Below, piece after piece: positions 35,107 to 43,113 of a stretch of DNA of 64,000 bases; the stretch's first letter is position 1; each line of letters starts with the position of its first letter. The position numbers were made by a program, and so were the translations under genes. The stretch lies in assembly GCF_036759925.1 (NCBI RefSeq), contig NZ_JAPKIB010000004.1:1-64000 (forward strand), in the 5' to 3' direction. The stretch is from Kluyvera sp036759925 (GTDB lineage: Bacteria; Pseudomonadota; Gammaproteobacteria; Enterobacterales; Enterobacteriaceae). A model generated the notes under the pieces. The model made no database searches, was not told where the DNA came from, and saw nothing but the letters and a program-made list of their open reading frames with translations.

Positions 35107-36561
35107 ATGACCACGCAAGCATGGCAGGACAACGATCTCTTTCAGACGGGCTACCTGGTGAACGGCGAATGGCACCAGCTTAGTACCACCTTTGATGTGC
35201 TCAACCCTGCGACGGGTGAGGTTGTCGCCAAAGTCGCAAAGGCCGGTCAGCAGGAGACGGAACAGGCGATTGCCGCCGCCGCCCGCGCGTTTCCACTCTG
35301 GCGGGCGAAAACGGCGAAGGCACGCTCGGAGCTGCTGTATCGCTGGTATCAGCTCATCATCGAACATAAAAGTTGGCTGGCGAAGCTGATGACCATCGAA
35401 CAGGGCAAACCGCTGAAAGAGGCGGAGGGCGAGGTGGACTACGCAGCGAGCTTTATCCAGTGGTTTGCCGAACAGGGGAAACGGGCGAACGGCGAGATAA
35501 TTCCGCCAGCGAAACCGGGCTCACGCATTCTGGCGACCCGTGAGCCTATCGGCGTGGTAGCGGCGATTACGCCGTGGAACTTCCCGATGGCGATGCTCAC
35601 CCGCAAGCTTGGCCCGGCGCTGGCGGCTGGCTGTACCGGGGTGATTAAACCCGCCAATAACACGCCACTGTGCGCGTTCGCACTGCTGGCGCTGGCGAAG
35701 AAAGCGGGGATTCCGGACGGGGTGTTGAACGCCGTGGCGGGGAATACGCTGGAGATTAGCGACGCGATTATGGCAAGCCATGACGTGCGTAAAATCTCTT
35801 TTACCGGATCAACCTCGGTGGGTAAAACGCTGGTGCGTAACGCAGCAGAAACCATGAAGAAAGTCTCCATGGAGCTCGGCGGCAACGCGCCGTACATCGT
35901 CTTTGAAGACGCGGATATTGACGCCGCCGTTCAGGGGGCTATCGCCAATAAGTTCCGCAACGCCGGACAGGTGTGCGTGAGCGTTAACCGTTTTTATATT
36001 CACGACAGCGTGTATGAGCGCTTCGTCAGCCAGCTTGCCGCCGCTGTGAAGGCACTGAAAGTGGGGAACGGGCTGGATGACGGCGTGATCGTGGGGCCAT
36101 TGATTGAGGCTGCTGCGGTTAAAAAAGTGCGCGAACATGTTGAGGATGCTGTCGCGAAAGGGGCCAAAGTGCTGGCTGGTGGGCAGCCGCATGCGCTGGG
36201 CGGTAACTTCTGGCAGCCGACGGTGCTGGGCGACTGTCAGGAAAAAATGCTGCTGGCGCAGGAGGAGACATTTGGTCCGCTGGCGGCCTGCTTCCGTTTT
36301 AGCGATGAAGATGAAGTTATTCAGCGCGCGAATAATACACCTTACGGCCTGGCAGCCTATTTCTACACCCAGAACCTGTCGCGCGTCTTCCGCGTCGCGC
36401 AGGCGCTGGAGAGCGGTATGATCGGCATTAACGAATGTGTCGTTTCAACCGAGCTGGGGCCGTTTGGCGGCGTGAAGGAGTCGGGGCTTGGGCGCGAAGG
36501 TTCAGTGCTGGGGCTAGAAGAGTACCTCGAGGTGAAAACGCTGCACATTGGGGGACTTTAG
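35107..36561 (+). CDS. NAD(P)-dependent aldehyde dehydrogenase, succinate-semialdehyde dehydrogenase-like
   Basis: A 484-residue aldehyde dehydrogenase of the GabD/SSADH group. Catalytic Cys290 is in NAGQVCVSVNR, Glu256 in MELGGN, Asn158 in TPWNFP and the coenzyme loop FTGSTSVGK at 232-240. In the conserved KPAExTP segment the Glu is replaced (KPANNTP), which may alter coenzyme preference. Sequence alone does not settle the aldehyde; the divergent CoA-transferase suggests a small catabolic path for a carboxylic acid or semialdehyde (inference). E. coli has no such pair at this site. Confidence 0.82.
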   Translation: MTTQAWQDNDLFQTGYLVNGEWHQLSTTFDVLNPATGEVVAKVAKAGQQETEQAIAAAARAFPLWRAKTAKARSELLYRWYQLIIEHKSWLAKLMTIEQGKPLKEAEGEVDYAASFIQWFAEQGKRANGEIIPPAKPGSRILATREPIGVVAAITPWNFPMAMLTRKLGPALAAGCTGVIKPANNTPLCAFALLALAKKAGIPDGVLNAVAGNTLEISDAIMASHDVRKISFTGSTSVGKTLVRNAAETMKKVSMELGGNAPYIVFEDADIDAAVQGAIANKFRNAGQVCVSVNRFYIHDSVYERFVSQLAAAVKALKVGNGLDDGVIVGPLIEAAAVKKVREHVEDAVAKGAKVLAGGQPHALGGNFWQPTVLGDCQEKMLLAQEETFGPLAACFRFSDEDEVIQRANNTPYGLAAYFYTQNLSRVFRVAQALESGMIGINECVVSTELGPFGGVKESGLGREGSVLGLEEYLEVKTLHIGGL

Positions 36562-36588
36562 TCTGTTGAATGGGAGAGAGGGCGTAAG

Positions 36589-36864
36589 ATGAAAATCTAT
36601 ACTTTTGATTTTGACGAGATAGAGGATCAGGGCGATTTTTATCGGGAATTCGCCCGTCTTTTTGCCCTCGATCGTGAGTCGATTCGCGATCTGGATGCGC
36701 TCTGGAACGTGGTGACTGGCAATGTAATACCGCTGCCGCTGGAGATTGAATTCCTGCACATGGACGATAAGCAGCGCCGACGCTATGGTGCGCTGATTCT
36801 GCTATTTGATGAAGCAGAAGAAGAGCTGGAAGGGATGCTGCGCTTTAACGTTCAGCGCGGGTAA
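36589..36864 (+). CDS. yhcO: Barstar-like protein YhcO
   Basis: A 91-residue acidic protein of the barstar (RNase inhibitor) family, starting MKIYTFDFDEIED with the family FYREFARLFAL helix and ending near FNVQRG. Barstar inhibits barnase, but no barnase-like RNase gene is visible here, and YhcO has no established target. The length is about that of E. coli YhcO. It converges on the yhcN genes. Confidence 0.93.
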   Translation: MKIYTFDFDEIEDQGDFYREFARLFALDRESIRDLDALWNVVTGNVIPLPLEIEFLHMDDKQRRRYGALILLFDEAEEELEGMLRFNVQRG

Positions 36865-36892
36865 AAAAAAGCCCTCGCCGAAAGGCGAGGGC
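36863..36892 (-). terminator. Terminator of the downstream yhcN copy
   Basis: GCCCTCGCC and GGCGAGGGC form a perfect nine-base stem with a GAAA/TTTC loop. On the minus strand it is followed by eight T. A second small inverted repeat (GTCGTC..GACGAC, 36895-36912) sits between it and the yhcN stop. Confidence 0.9.
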
Positions 36893-36918
36893 AAGTCGTC
36901 GGACAAGACGACGAGGGT

Positions 36919-37185
36919 TTATTTGTACAGTTCAGCCGTAGCGTGCGAGCTGTCGCCGGTACGGGCTTCGATAATGCGGTAGCTGCTAGCGCCTTCTTTT
37001 TCTGCTTTTGCGGCTAACTGGCTACGCATATCCATTGGGTCGCTACCTATCTGTGAAACGGAAACGGTGCCCATGGACTGTAGGTTCTGTGCCTGGTCTG
37101 CGCTCACCTGATGTACTGCGGCGCTTGCGCCGAAAGAGAGTACGGATGCCAGACCAAGGGATGCGATGATAATTGCGCTTTTCAT
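36919..37185 (-). CDS. YhcN/BhsA-family periplasmic stress protein (copy 1)
   Basis: An 88-residue DUF1471 protein with a signal peptide cut near ASAA (about 22). The mature part carries the family motifs IGTVSVS-like MGTVSVSQIG, DPMDMRSQLAAKAEKEGASSYRIIEARTGD and HATAELYK. It is the more diverged of two adjacent copies; 101 bases separate it from copy 2. Family members respond to acid, peroxide or biofilm conditions; the role of this copy is unknown. Confidence 0.88.
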   Translation of the reverse strand: MKSAIIIASLGLASVLSFGASAAVHQVSADQAQNLQSMGTVSVSQIGSDPMDMRSQLAAKAEKEGASSYRIIEARTGDSSHATAELYK

Positions 37186-37286
37186 ATACTTTACTCCTCA
37201 CCTTATTGTGCAGCGGTGAGAGGATGCTGATGCTTATTCCTGGGACCGCTGGGGATATTCTTTACTCAATACCGACGTACTGCGTC

Positions 37287-37550
37287 TTATTTATACAGTT
37301 CAGCCGTTGCATGCCAGCGATCGCCGGTACGCGCTTCAATGATGCGGTAAGACGATGCACCTTGTTCTTCCGCTTTCTTGTTCAGCATCTCATGCATATC
37401 CATCGGGGTTGAACCGACGGAACCGATGGAAACGGTGCCGATTGACTGACGGGTTTGTGCCTGGTCGCTGTTGATAGAATCAGCGGCGAAAGCGCCAAAC
37501 GAGATAACGGATAGGATGCTCAGAGCGGCAACGGTAGTTTTGATTTTCAT
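37287..37550 (-). CDS. yhcN: Peroxide/acid stress response protein YhcN (copy 2)
   Basis: An 87-residue DUF1471 protein with a signal peptide (MKIKTTVAALSILSVISFG...AFA) and the mature motifs IGTVSIG, PMDMHEMLNKKAEEQGASSY and HATAELYK. It is the orthologue of E. coli YhcN, which helps survival under acid and peroxide stress. I chose the ATG at 37550, preceded by GGTGAG; a GTG three codons earlier is possible. Confidence 0.94.
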   Translation of the reverse strand: MKIKTTVAALSILSVISFGAFAADSINSDQAQTRQSIGTVSIGSVGSTPMDMHEMLNKKAEEQGASSYRIIEARTGDRWHATAELYK

Positions 37551-37560
37551 GATACTCACC

Positions 37561-37883
37561 TCGTCGAATTTTTTTGGAAGGCCTTTGTTTTGTGACCCTC
37601 ATCACGAAATTAAGTATACACTAATCACATGAAATATTAATACCCCGCTAATTGTTTCTCGTGTAATTACTTGTCAGGAATCGTCATTTTTAGAACATAT
37701 ACGTATAAAAAAACGCATATTTTGGCAAAGTCGTCGGCTAATAATGCGTAAAATCAAAAAGATAGGATAATTTGATGTTTTGTGCGCTTAAGTCGAGATA
37801 TATTCACTACATCTATGTGAATGCACAAAGAATCGCACTAAATGTTAACGGAACGGCAGTGAAAACGGCGGGGCGTTGGCGGG
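37561..37883. other. Non-coding stretch between yhcN and argR
   Basis: An A+T-rich region of about 320 bases that should hold the yhcN promoter (minus strand). I see no convincing gene. It ends at the argR terminator. Confidence 0.6.
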
Positions 37884-37915
37884 AAAACAGACTCCTCCGG
37901 AGAAACCAGAGGAGT
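37884..37915 (-). terminator. argR terminator
   Basis: ACTCCTCYGG and CCAGAGGAGT form a ten-base stem with one G-U pair and a five-base loop. On the minus strand CTGTTTTC follows. It lies 12 bases after the argR stop. Confidence 0.75.
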
Positions 37916-37926
37916 ATCGCGAGGGA

Positions 37927-38397
37927 TTACAGTTCCTGTTCGAACAGAACCTGAATGGCCTCGTAGAGATCTTTAACAGTGAAACCCCGAGCAGGCGTGG
38001 TGAAGATCGTGTCATCACCGGCAATGCTGCCAAGAATGCCTTCCGCTTTGCCCAGCGAGTCCAGCAGACGCGCGATCAGCTGCGCCGCACCAGGGCTGGT
38101 ATGAATGACGACGACAGCGTCGTTGTAGTCAATATCCAGAACCAGGTTCTTCAGCGGGCTGGAGGTGGTCGGCACGCCCAGCTCAGCAGGCAGGCAGTAA
38201 ACCATCTCCATTTTGGCGTTGCGGGTACGCACTGCGCCAAACTTTGTCAGCATACGGGAGACTTTGGACTGGTTGATATTATCGAAGCCTTCTTCCTGCA
38301 ATGCCTGAACAATTTCGCCCTGAGAGCTAAATTTTTCTTCTTTCAGTAATGCTTTAAAGGCTTTAACTAATTCTTCTTGTTTAGTGGAACTTCGCAT
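37927..38397 (-). CDS. argR: Arginine repressor ArgR
   Basis: A 156-residue hexameric repressor. The N-terminal winged helix (about 1-70, with INQSKVSRMLTKFGAVRTRN) binds DNA, and the C-terminal domain binds arginine and forms hexamers through the acidic GSIAGDDTIF segment. It represses arginine biosynthesis genes and its own promoter, and serves as an accessory factor in ColE1 dimer resolution. Its promoter carries ARG-box-like sequence at 38445-38458. Confidence 0.98.
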   Translation of the reverse strand: MRSSTKQEELVKAFKALLKEEKFSSQGEIVQALQEEGFDNINQSKVSRMLTKFGAVRTRNAKMEMVYCLPAELGVPTTSSPLKNLVLDIDYNDAVVVIHTSPGAAQLIARLLDSLGKAEGILGSIAGDDTIFTTPARGFTVKDLYEAIQVLFEQEL

Positions 38398-38420
38398 AAG
38401 TCACCTGACTATGGTGGTGA

Positions 38421-38460
38421 AATTAACATTATTATGCATATAGGTGAATTTTTATGCAAA
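38421..38460 (-). promoter_or_regulatory. argR promoter overlapping ARG box
   Basis: On the minus strand, TTGCAT (-35) and CATAAT (-10) are 17 bases apart. TGAATTTTTATGCA (38445-38458) matches the ARG-box pattern TGAATwwwwATTCA at all but one position and covers the -35 and spacer. A weaker box-like sequence lies about 20 bases away at 38425-38438. This arrangement supports autorepression, as known for E. coli argR. Confidence 0.8.
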
Positions 38461-38673
38461 ACAATTTATCCCAAGGGGCTAGGCCAAATAGAGAAAGGCG
38501 GGATTTTAGCAAAAATTAGACCTAAGAAACATGCCTATATCACGGGATCCAAATAAGTTAAAAGTAAATGAATTGTTATTAAATTGCTGTTGTTTTACGC
38601 AACATGCTGAGTATATTGTAATCGATAGTTGATGAAAGTTTGGTTTCGTAGATAGACCTTTTTCTGGGAGTAG

Positions 38674-38709
38674 TGCGGTAACGCCAGCAATGCTGCTGGA
38701 GGCGCCGCA
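38674..38709. repeat. Nested hairpin upstream of mdh
   Basis: CCAGCA (38684-38689) and TGCTGG (38694-38699) pair around a four-base loop. TGCGG (38674-38678) and CCGCA (38705-38709) pair outside, separated by symmetric five-base internal loops. No T run follows on either strand, so it is not an obvious terminator. Confidence 0.55.
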
Positions 38710-38852
38710 TTCTGTAAGCAATTATATTGTAATTATTTACCTTGTGAATTAAGGTCGCCGCAACGGAGTAACAACAGGTATCTCTTGCGTCGGTTATGCG
38801 GTCCACGACAGGTTATTACCTGAATGTCATTAACCATAATAAGGAGTTTAGG

Positions 38853-39791
38853 ATGAAAGTCGCAGTCCTTGGTGCCGCCGGCGGTATTGGCCAGGCGCTT
38901 GCCCTACTACTAAAGACCCAACTGCCTTCAGGTTCAGAACTCTCCCTCTATGATATTGCCCCCGTCACGCCTGGCGTGGCTGTCGATCTCAGCCATATTC
39001 CGACTGATGTGAACATCAAAGGTTTCTCTGGTGAAGATGCGACGCCTGCGCTGGAAGGGGCGGATGTTGTCCTGATCTCTGCTGGGGTGGCTCGTAAACC
39101 CGGTATGGATCGCTCCGATCTGTTTAACGTTAACGCCGGGATTGTCAAAAACCTGGTGCAACAAATCGCAAAAACCGCGCCTAAAGCCTGCATTGGTATC
39201 ATTACCAACCCGGTCAACACCACCGTGGCGATCGCCGCCGAGGTGCTGAAGAAGGCGGGCGTGTACGACAAAAATAAACTGTTCGGCGTGACCACGCTGG
39301 ATATCATCCGCTCCAATACCTTCGTCGCTGAACTGAAAGGTAAAAAATGCGGCGATGTCGAAGTCCCGGTTATCGGTGGCCACTCCGGCGTCACGATTCT
39401 TCCTTTATTGTCGCAAATCCCAGGGGGCAGTTTCTCCGAGCAGGAAGTGAATGACCTGACGAAGCGTATCCAGAATGCGGGTACCGAAGTGGTGGAAGCA
39501 AAAGCCGGTGGCGGGTCAGCCACGCTCTCTATGGGCCAGGCTGCAGCGCGCTTTGGGCTGTCTCTGGTTCGCGCCTTGCAGGGCGAGAAAGGGGTGGTTG
39601 AGTGCGCCTATGTTGAAGGTGACGGCGAATACGCTCGTTTCTTCTCACAGCCGCTGCTGCTCGGCAAAAACGGGATTGAAGAACGTCAGTCTATTGGCAA
39701 ACTGAGCGCTTACGAGCAGCAGGCGCTGGAAGGGATGCTGGATACGCTGAGAAAAGATATTCAGCTTGGCGAAGATTTTATTAATAAATAA
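38853..39791 (+). CDS. mdh: Malate dehydrogenase
   Basis: A 312-residue NAD-dependent enzyme of the TCA cycle that interconverts malate and oxaloacetate. The Rossmann motif AVLGAAGGIGQALALLL opens the protein. SAGVARKPGMDR carries substrate-binding arginines, GIITNPVNTTV follows, and the catalytic His lies in VIGGHSGVTILP. The ATG at 38853 follows AAGGAG and gives the E. coli length; the frame is open 19 codons upstream. Confidence 0.99.
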   Translation: MKVAVLGAAGGIGQALALLLKTQLPSGSELSLYDIAPVTPGVAVDLSHIPTDVNIKGFSGEDATPALEGADVVLISAGVARKPGMDRSDLFNVNAGIVKNLVQQIAKTAPKACIGIITNPVNTTVAIAAEVLKKAGVYDKNKLFGVTTLDIIRSNTFVAELKGKKCGDVEVPVIGGHSGVTILPLLSQIPGGSFSEQEVNDLTKRIQNAGTEVVEAKAGGGSATLSMGQAAARFGLSLVRALQGEKGVVECAYVEGDGEYARFFSQPLLLGKNGIEERQSIGKLSAYEQQALEGMLDTLRKDIQLGEDFINK

Positions 39792-39812
39792 AACCTGAGC
39801 GTGGAATAGAAC

Positions 39813-39833
39813 AAAGGGGCCGATGGCCCCTTT
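39813..39833 (+). terminator. Terminator between mdh and degS
   Basis: AAAGGGGCC and GGCCCCTTT form a nine-base stem with a three-base loop, 21 bases after mdh. Short T tracts follow on both strands, so it may serve both converging genes. Confidence 0.75.
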
Positions 39834-39845
39834 GCATTTGGTCGT

Positions 39846-40913
39846 TTAGTTCGACGCCGGATATTCCTGAATCGTCACCTGCATCGTCAACTTCTTATCA
39901 TCACGCATAACCACTACTGGGATCACTGAACCTGGGCGGATCTCCGCGACCTGGTCCATGGTCTCCAGTGCGGAAACCGCCGGTTTACCGTTCACCGAGA
40001 TAATTACGTCGTTGTTCTGAATGCCTGCCTGCGCGGCCGGGCCGTCCGGGGCGATTTCGTTAACCACAATCCCCTGAATCTGATCGATACCGCCGCCCTG
40101 CGCGCGCAGCGGCGCAATTTCACGACCGCTAATGCCGATAAAGCCGCGGATCACGCGACCGTCACGGATGAGCTTATCCATAATTTTGGTCGCCAGCTGG
40201 AATGGGATCGCAAAGCTCAGCCCTTCCGGCGTCTCGCCGTCGTTGCTCTTATCGAAAGAGAGGGTGTTGATACCCATCAGTTCGCCCAGCGAGTTCACCA
40301 GCGCGCCGCCGGAGTTACCGTGGTTGATGGAGGCATCGGTTTGCAGAAAGTTCTGTCGGCCGCTTGGGTTCAGGCCAATACGACCAGTGGCGCTGATAAT
40401 CCCCTGGGTGATGGTCTGACCGAGGTTATACGGGTTGCCGATAGCCAGCACTACGTCGCCGATGTGCGGTACGCGGGTGGGGTTAATCGGGATCACCGGC
40501 AGGCCACCGGTGGCGTTAATTTTGAGTACCGCGAGGTCGGTCAGGCTATCGGAGCCAACCAGCAGCGCTTCAAACACCCGGCCGTCCTGCAGCGCGACGA
40601 TAATCTGGTCCGCATCGTTGATCACGTGTTTGTTGGTAATGATGTACCCGCGCTGATCCATAATCACACCGGAACCGAGCGTTTTAATCTCCAGCTGGCT
40701 GTGGGTGCTGCTGTTCAGGCTGCGGTTATAGACGTTAACCACCGCAGGCGCGGCGCGGCGCACCGCCGGATTATAGCTGGCGGGCGTTTCATCCGTGCTG
40801 CTAAAGCGCTGAGTGGCTAATGGATTCCACTGACGCAAAGAGGGGACGGTCACAATCAATATACCGCCAACCAGTAAACCTAGTGCGACGGAACGTAAGA
40901 GCTTTAGAAGCAT
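39846..40913 (-). CDS. degS: Site-1 protease DegS, envelope stress sensor
   Basis: A 355-residue inner-membrane-anchored serine protease. When its PDZ domain binds misfolded porin C-termini it cuts RseA and so releases sigma-E. One membrane helix lies at about 5-25, the trypsin-like domain has His in TNKHVIND, Asp in SDSLTDLAVLK and the nucleophile Ser in NHGNSGGALVN, and one PDZ domain follows (about 255-355). The ATG at 40913 gives the E. coli length. Confidence 0.98.
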   Translation of the reverse strand: MLLKLLRSVALGLLVGGILIVTVPSLRQWNPLATQRFSSTDETPASYNPAVRRAAPAVVNVYNRSLNSSTHSQLEIKTLGSGVIMDQRGYIITNKHVINDADQIIVALQDGRVFEALLVGSDSLTDLAVLKINATGGLPVIPINPTRVPHIGDVVLAIGNPYNLGQTITQGIISATGRIGLNPSGRQNFLQTDASINHGNSGGALVNSLGELMGINTLSFDKSNDGETPEGLSFAIPFQLATKIMDKLIRDGRVIRGFIGISGREIAPLRAQGGGIDQIQGIVVNEIAPDGPAAQAGIQNNDVIISVNGKPAVSALETMDQVAEIRPGSVIPVVVMRDDKKLTMQVTIQEYPASN

Positions 40914-41001
40914 GATACAAGCATCGTTGATGAAGAAACTGAGCGAAGCATACCACGAGTTTACCGGACATACATTGCATGCTATGTCCGGTTTCCGAGG
41001 A

Positions 41002-42378
41002 TTAGCGCATAAGCAGGTAGATGCTCTCGTTGCCGCGCATAACGTTGAGTGCAATCACCGCCGGTTTGGTTTCCAGCACCTTACGCAGCTCGGCAATCGA
41101 TTCGGTCTGCTGGCGGTTAATACCGATGATCACGTCATCTTTATGCAGACCTACCTGAGCGGCCGGGCTACCTTTCTCGACGTTGGAAATCACCACCCCT
41201 TTGGTGCCGCTTTTCGCCTGACCATCGCTCAGGGTTGCCCCTTCCAGCGCTGGGATAATTAGCTGTGCACTGGCGGTGGATGAGGTGCTCTTATCCAGCG
41301 TGACTTCGACTTCCAGCGGTTTGCCGTCGCGCAACAGACCCAGTTTCACTTTCGAGCCTGGTTCAGTTGTGGCAATACGGGAACGCAGTTCGGCGAAGCT
41401 GTTCAGCGGTTTACCGTTCAGGCTGGTGATCACGTCACCGGACTTAATCCCGGCTTTGGCTGAGCCGGAGTTTGGCAGCACTTCACTGACGAAGGCGCCG
41501 CGCTGCACGTCAAGATTAAACGCTTTCGCGATATCGGCGGTCATTTCCATACCGCGGATGCCGAGCAGGCCGCGTTTGATTTCACCAAACTGAATCAGCT
41601 GCTGTGCCAGGGTTTGCGCCATATTGCTCGGGATGGCAAAGCCGATACCGATGCTACCGCCGCCAGGCGCCAGAATAGCGGTGTTGATGCCAATCAGCTC
41701 GCCGTTCAGGTTGAGCAGCGCGCCGCCGGAGTTACCGCGGTTAATGGCGGCATCGGTCTGAATAAAGTTTTCCAGCCCTTCAAGGTTCAGGCCGCTGCGG
41801 CCCAGCGCCGAGACAATCCCGGAGGTCACGGTCTGACCGAGACCAAACGGGTTACCGACGGCGACGGCGAAATCGCCCACGCGCAGCTTGTCGGAGTCGG
41901 CGATGGTAATTTGCGTCAGGTGACTGGCTTTCTGGATTTGTAGCAGGGCGATATCGCTCTGGTCGTCGCTGCCGATAAGCTTGGCTTCAAATTCACGGCC
42001 ATCGTTAAGCTGGACGCTGATCTTCTGTGCGTCGCTCACCACATGGTTGTTGGTCAGCACATAGCCTTTGATGGCATCAATGATGACCCCGGAGCCCAGC
42101 CCTTCAAACTGCTGTGTGGGTTCATTTGCCGGGTTACTGCCGTCATCGCCAAAGAATTTCTTCAGCTCATCCGGAACCTGCTGATTCACCGGCGCGGTGC
42201 CCTCTACCTTCACGCTCACCACGGCGGGCAGCACTTTCTCCAGCATCGGCGCGAGGCTTGGCAGGGCGCCCTGGCCTGGAACCTGCGTCGGCAGCGAAGC
42301 CAGTACCGGAGCCGGTACGGCGAGTGATAACCCGATGCTTAACGCCAGTGCACTTAACAGTAAAGTCGATTTCTTCAT
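41002..42378 (-). CDS. degQ: Periplasmic serine endoprotease DegQ
   Basis: A 458-residue HtrA-family protease and chaperone. An N-terminal signal peptide ends near VPAPVLA. The protease domain has His in LTNNHVVSD, Asp in DQSDIALLQIQ and Ser in NRGNSGGALLN. Two PDZ domains follow (about 255-345 and 360-455), distinguishing it from DegS. It lies upstream of degS with an 88-base gap, the same order as in E. coli. Confidence 0.97.
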   Translation of the reverse strand: MKKSTLLLSALALSIGLSLAVPAPVLASLPTQVPGQGALPSLAPMLEKVLPAVVSVKVEGTAPVNQQVPDELKKFFGDDGSNPANEPTQQFEGLGSGVIIDAIKGYVLTNNHVVSDAQKISVQLNDGREFEAKLIGSDDQSDIALLQIQKASHLTQITIADSDKLRVGDFAVAVGNPFGLGQTVTSGIVSALGRSGLNLEGLENFIQTDAAINRGNSGGALLNLNGELIGINTAILAPGGGSIGIGFAIPSNMAQTLAQQLIQFGEIKRGLLGIRGMEMTADIAKAFNLDVQRGAFVSEVLPNSGSAKAGIKSGDVITSLNGKPLNSFAELRSRIATTEPGSKVKLGLLRDGKPLEVEVTLDKSTSSTASAQLIIPALEGATLSDGQAKSGTKGVVISNVEKGSPAAQVGLHKDDVIIGINRQQTESIAELRKVLETKPAVIALNVMRGNESIYLLMR

Positions 42379-42475
42379 TGATGCTGGCCCTCATGACCCT
42401 GTATGCAAGGACAATACTTCCCGAAAAGACTGATGTTATTGAAGTAAATATAGTCGGCGTGAGCAGAAGAGGACG

Positions 42476-42494
42476 GGCGCAAATGATGCGCCCG
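42476..42494 (-). terminator. Hairpin after zapG
   Basis: GGGCGCA and TGCGCCC pair around a short loop between zapG and degQ. No T run follows on the minus strand, so its role as a terminator is uncertain. Confidence 0.4.
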
Positions 42495-42516
42495 TGAAAT
42501 ATTTATGGAATGCAGA

Positions 42517-42915
42517 TTAATCGCGTTTTGCGCCGCTACGCAGCAGGCCGGATGCGCCGTCAGAATAGTCGCGCGGCATCTGAACCGGCGCCTGGTCGTT
42601 ACCCGCTTCGGATTCGGCCAGACGGTTACGGAACGGGTTGGCATCTGGAGACATGCCCGGCAGCAGGTTGCTGGAGCTTTTCGCCATGTGCTGATAAATC
42701 TGGCGGTAGTCGTCTGCCATGTTATCAAGCAGTTCCGCGCTGCGGGCAAAATGGCTGACCAGCTCTTCGCGATACTCTTCCAGCTCGGCTTTGTTTTTCT
42801 CCAGCTCGTACTGCAGCGCCTGCTGCTGACGTAATTTGCTATTACCAAAACGCATGGCCACGGCACCGATGATGATACCGACAACTAACCCAATTAGCGC
42901 GTATTCCCAGGTCAT
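42517..42915 (-). CDS. zapG: Z-ring-associated membrane protein ZapG (YhcB)
   Basis: A 132-residue DUF1043 protein with one N-terminal membrane helix (about 3-22, IGLVVGIIIGAVAMRFG), a cytoplasmic coiled coil (about 28-75, rich in Gln/Glu/Leu) and a conserved C-terminal tail ending GLLRSGAKRD. It is linked to cell division, peptidoglycan synthesis and envelope growth in E. coli. The ATG at 42915 gives the E. coli length; the longer open frame upstream is not conserved. It is divergent from zapE. Confidence 0.96.
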   Translation of the reverse strand: MTWEYALIGLVVGIIIGAVAMRFGNSKLRQQQALQYELEKNKAELEEYREELVSHFARSAELLDNMADDYRQIYQHMAKSSSNLLPGMSPDANPFRNRLAESEAGNDQAPVQMPRDYSDGASGLLRSGAKRD

Positions 42916-43113
42916 GAACATCTCCCGTTGTTTTATAGTTCCATAGGGTATTGGCAGCTTCGGCAGCTCCATGCCAGCGCCCGATAGTGCCACTATAACC
43001 GCTAATCCCGTAGAAGTGGAATCCTGACGCATCATCGCGTAGTGTAGAACGGACTTTTTTTAGTCAATCGTGAAGTAAGACATACCGGTTTTCAAAGGAA
43101 TAACAATTAGATC

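Larger units (their letters stand above)
38398..38852. other. argR-mdh divergent intergenic region
   Basis: A 455-base region holding the argR promoter with ARG box (38421-38460) and, near mdh, its promoter, which in E. coli is controlled by ArcA and CRP. A nested hairpin with arms TGCGG/CCGCA and CCAGCA/TGCTGG lies at 38674-38709. I see no gene. Confidence 0.65.

Noticed and set aside
36589..36864. Toxin-antitoxin pair involving the barstar-like gene
   Set aside because: YhcO resembles the RNase inhibitor barstar, but no barnase-like RNase or other toxin gene lies next to it. The neighbours are an aldehyde dehydrogenase and yhcN, so a local pair is not supported.
38506..38806. Two 71-75-codon minus-strand frames in the argR-mdh interval
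   Set aside because: They overlap each other in different frames, have no good ribosome binding site and no hydrophobic or domain pattern, and they lie over promoter sequence.
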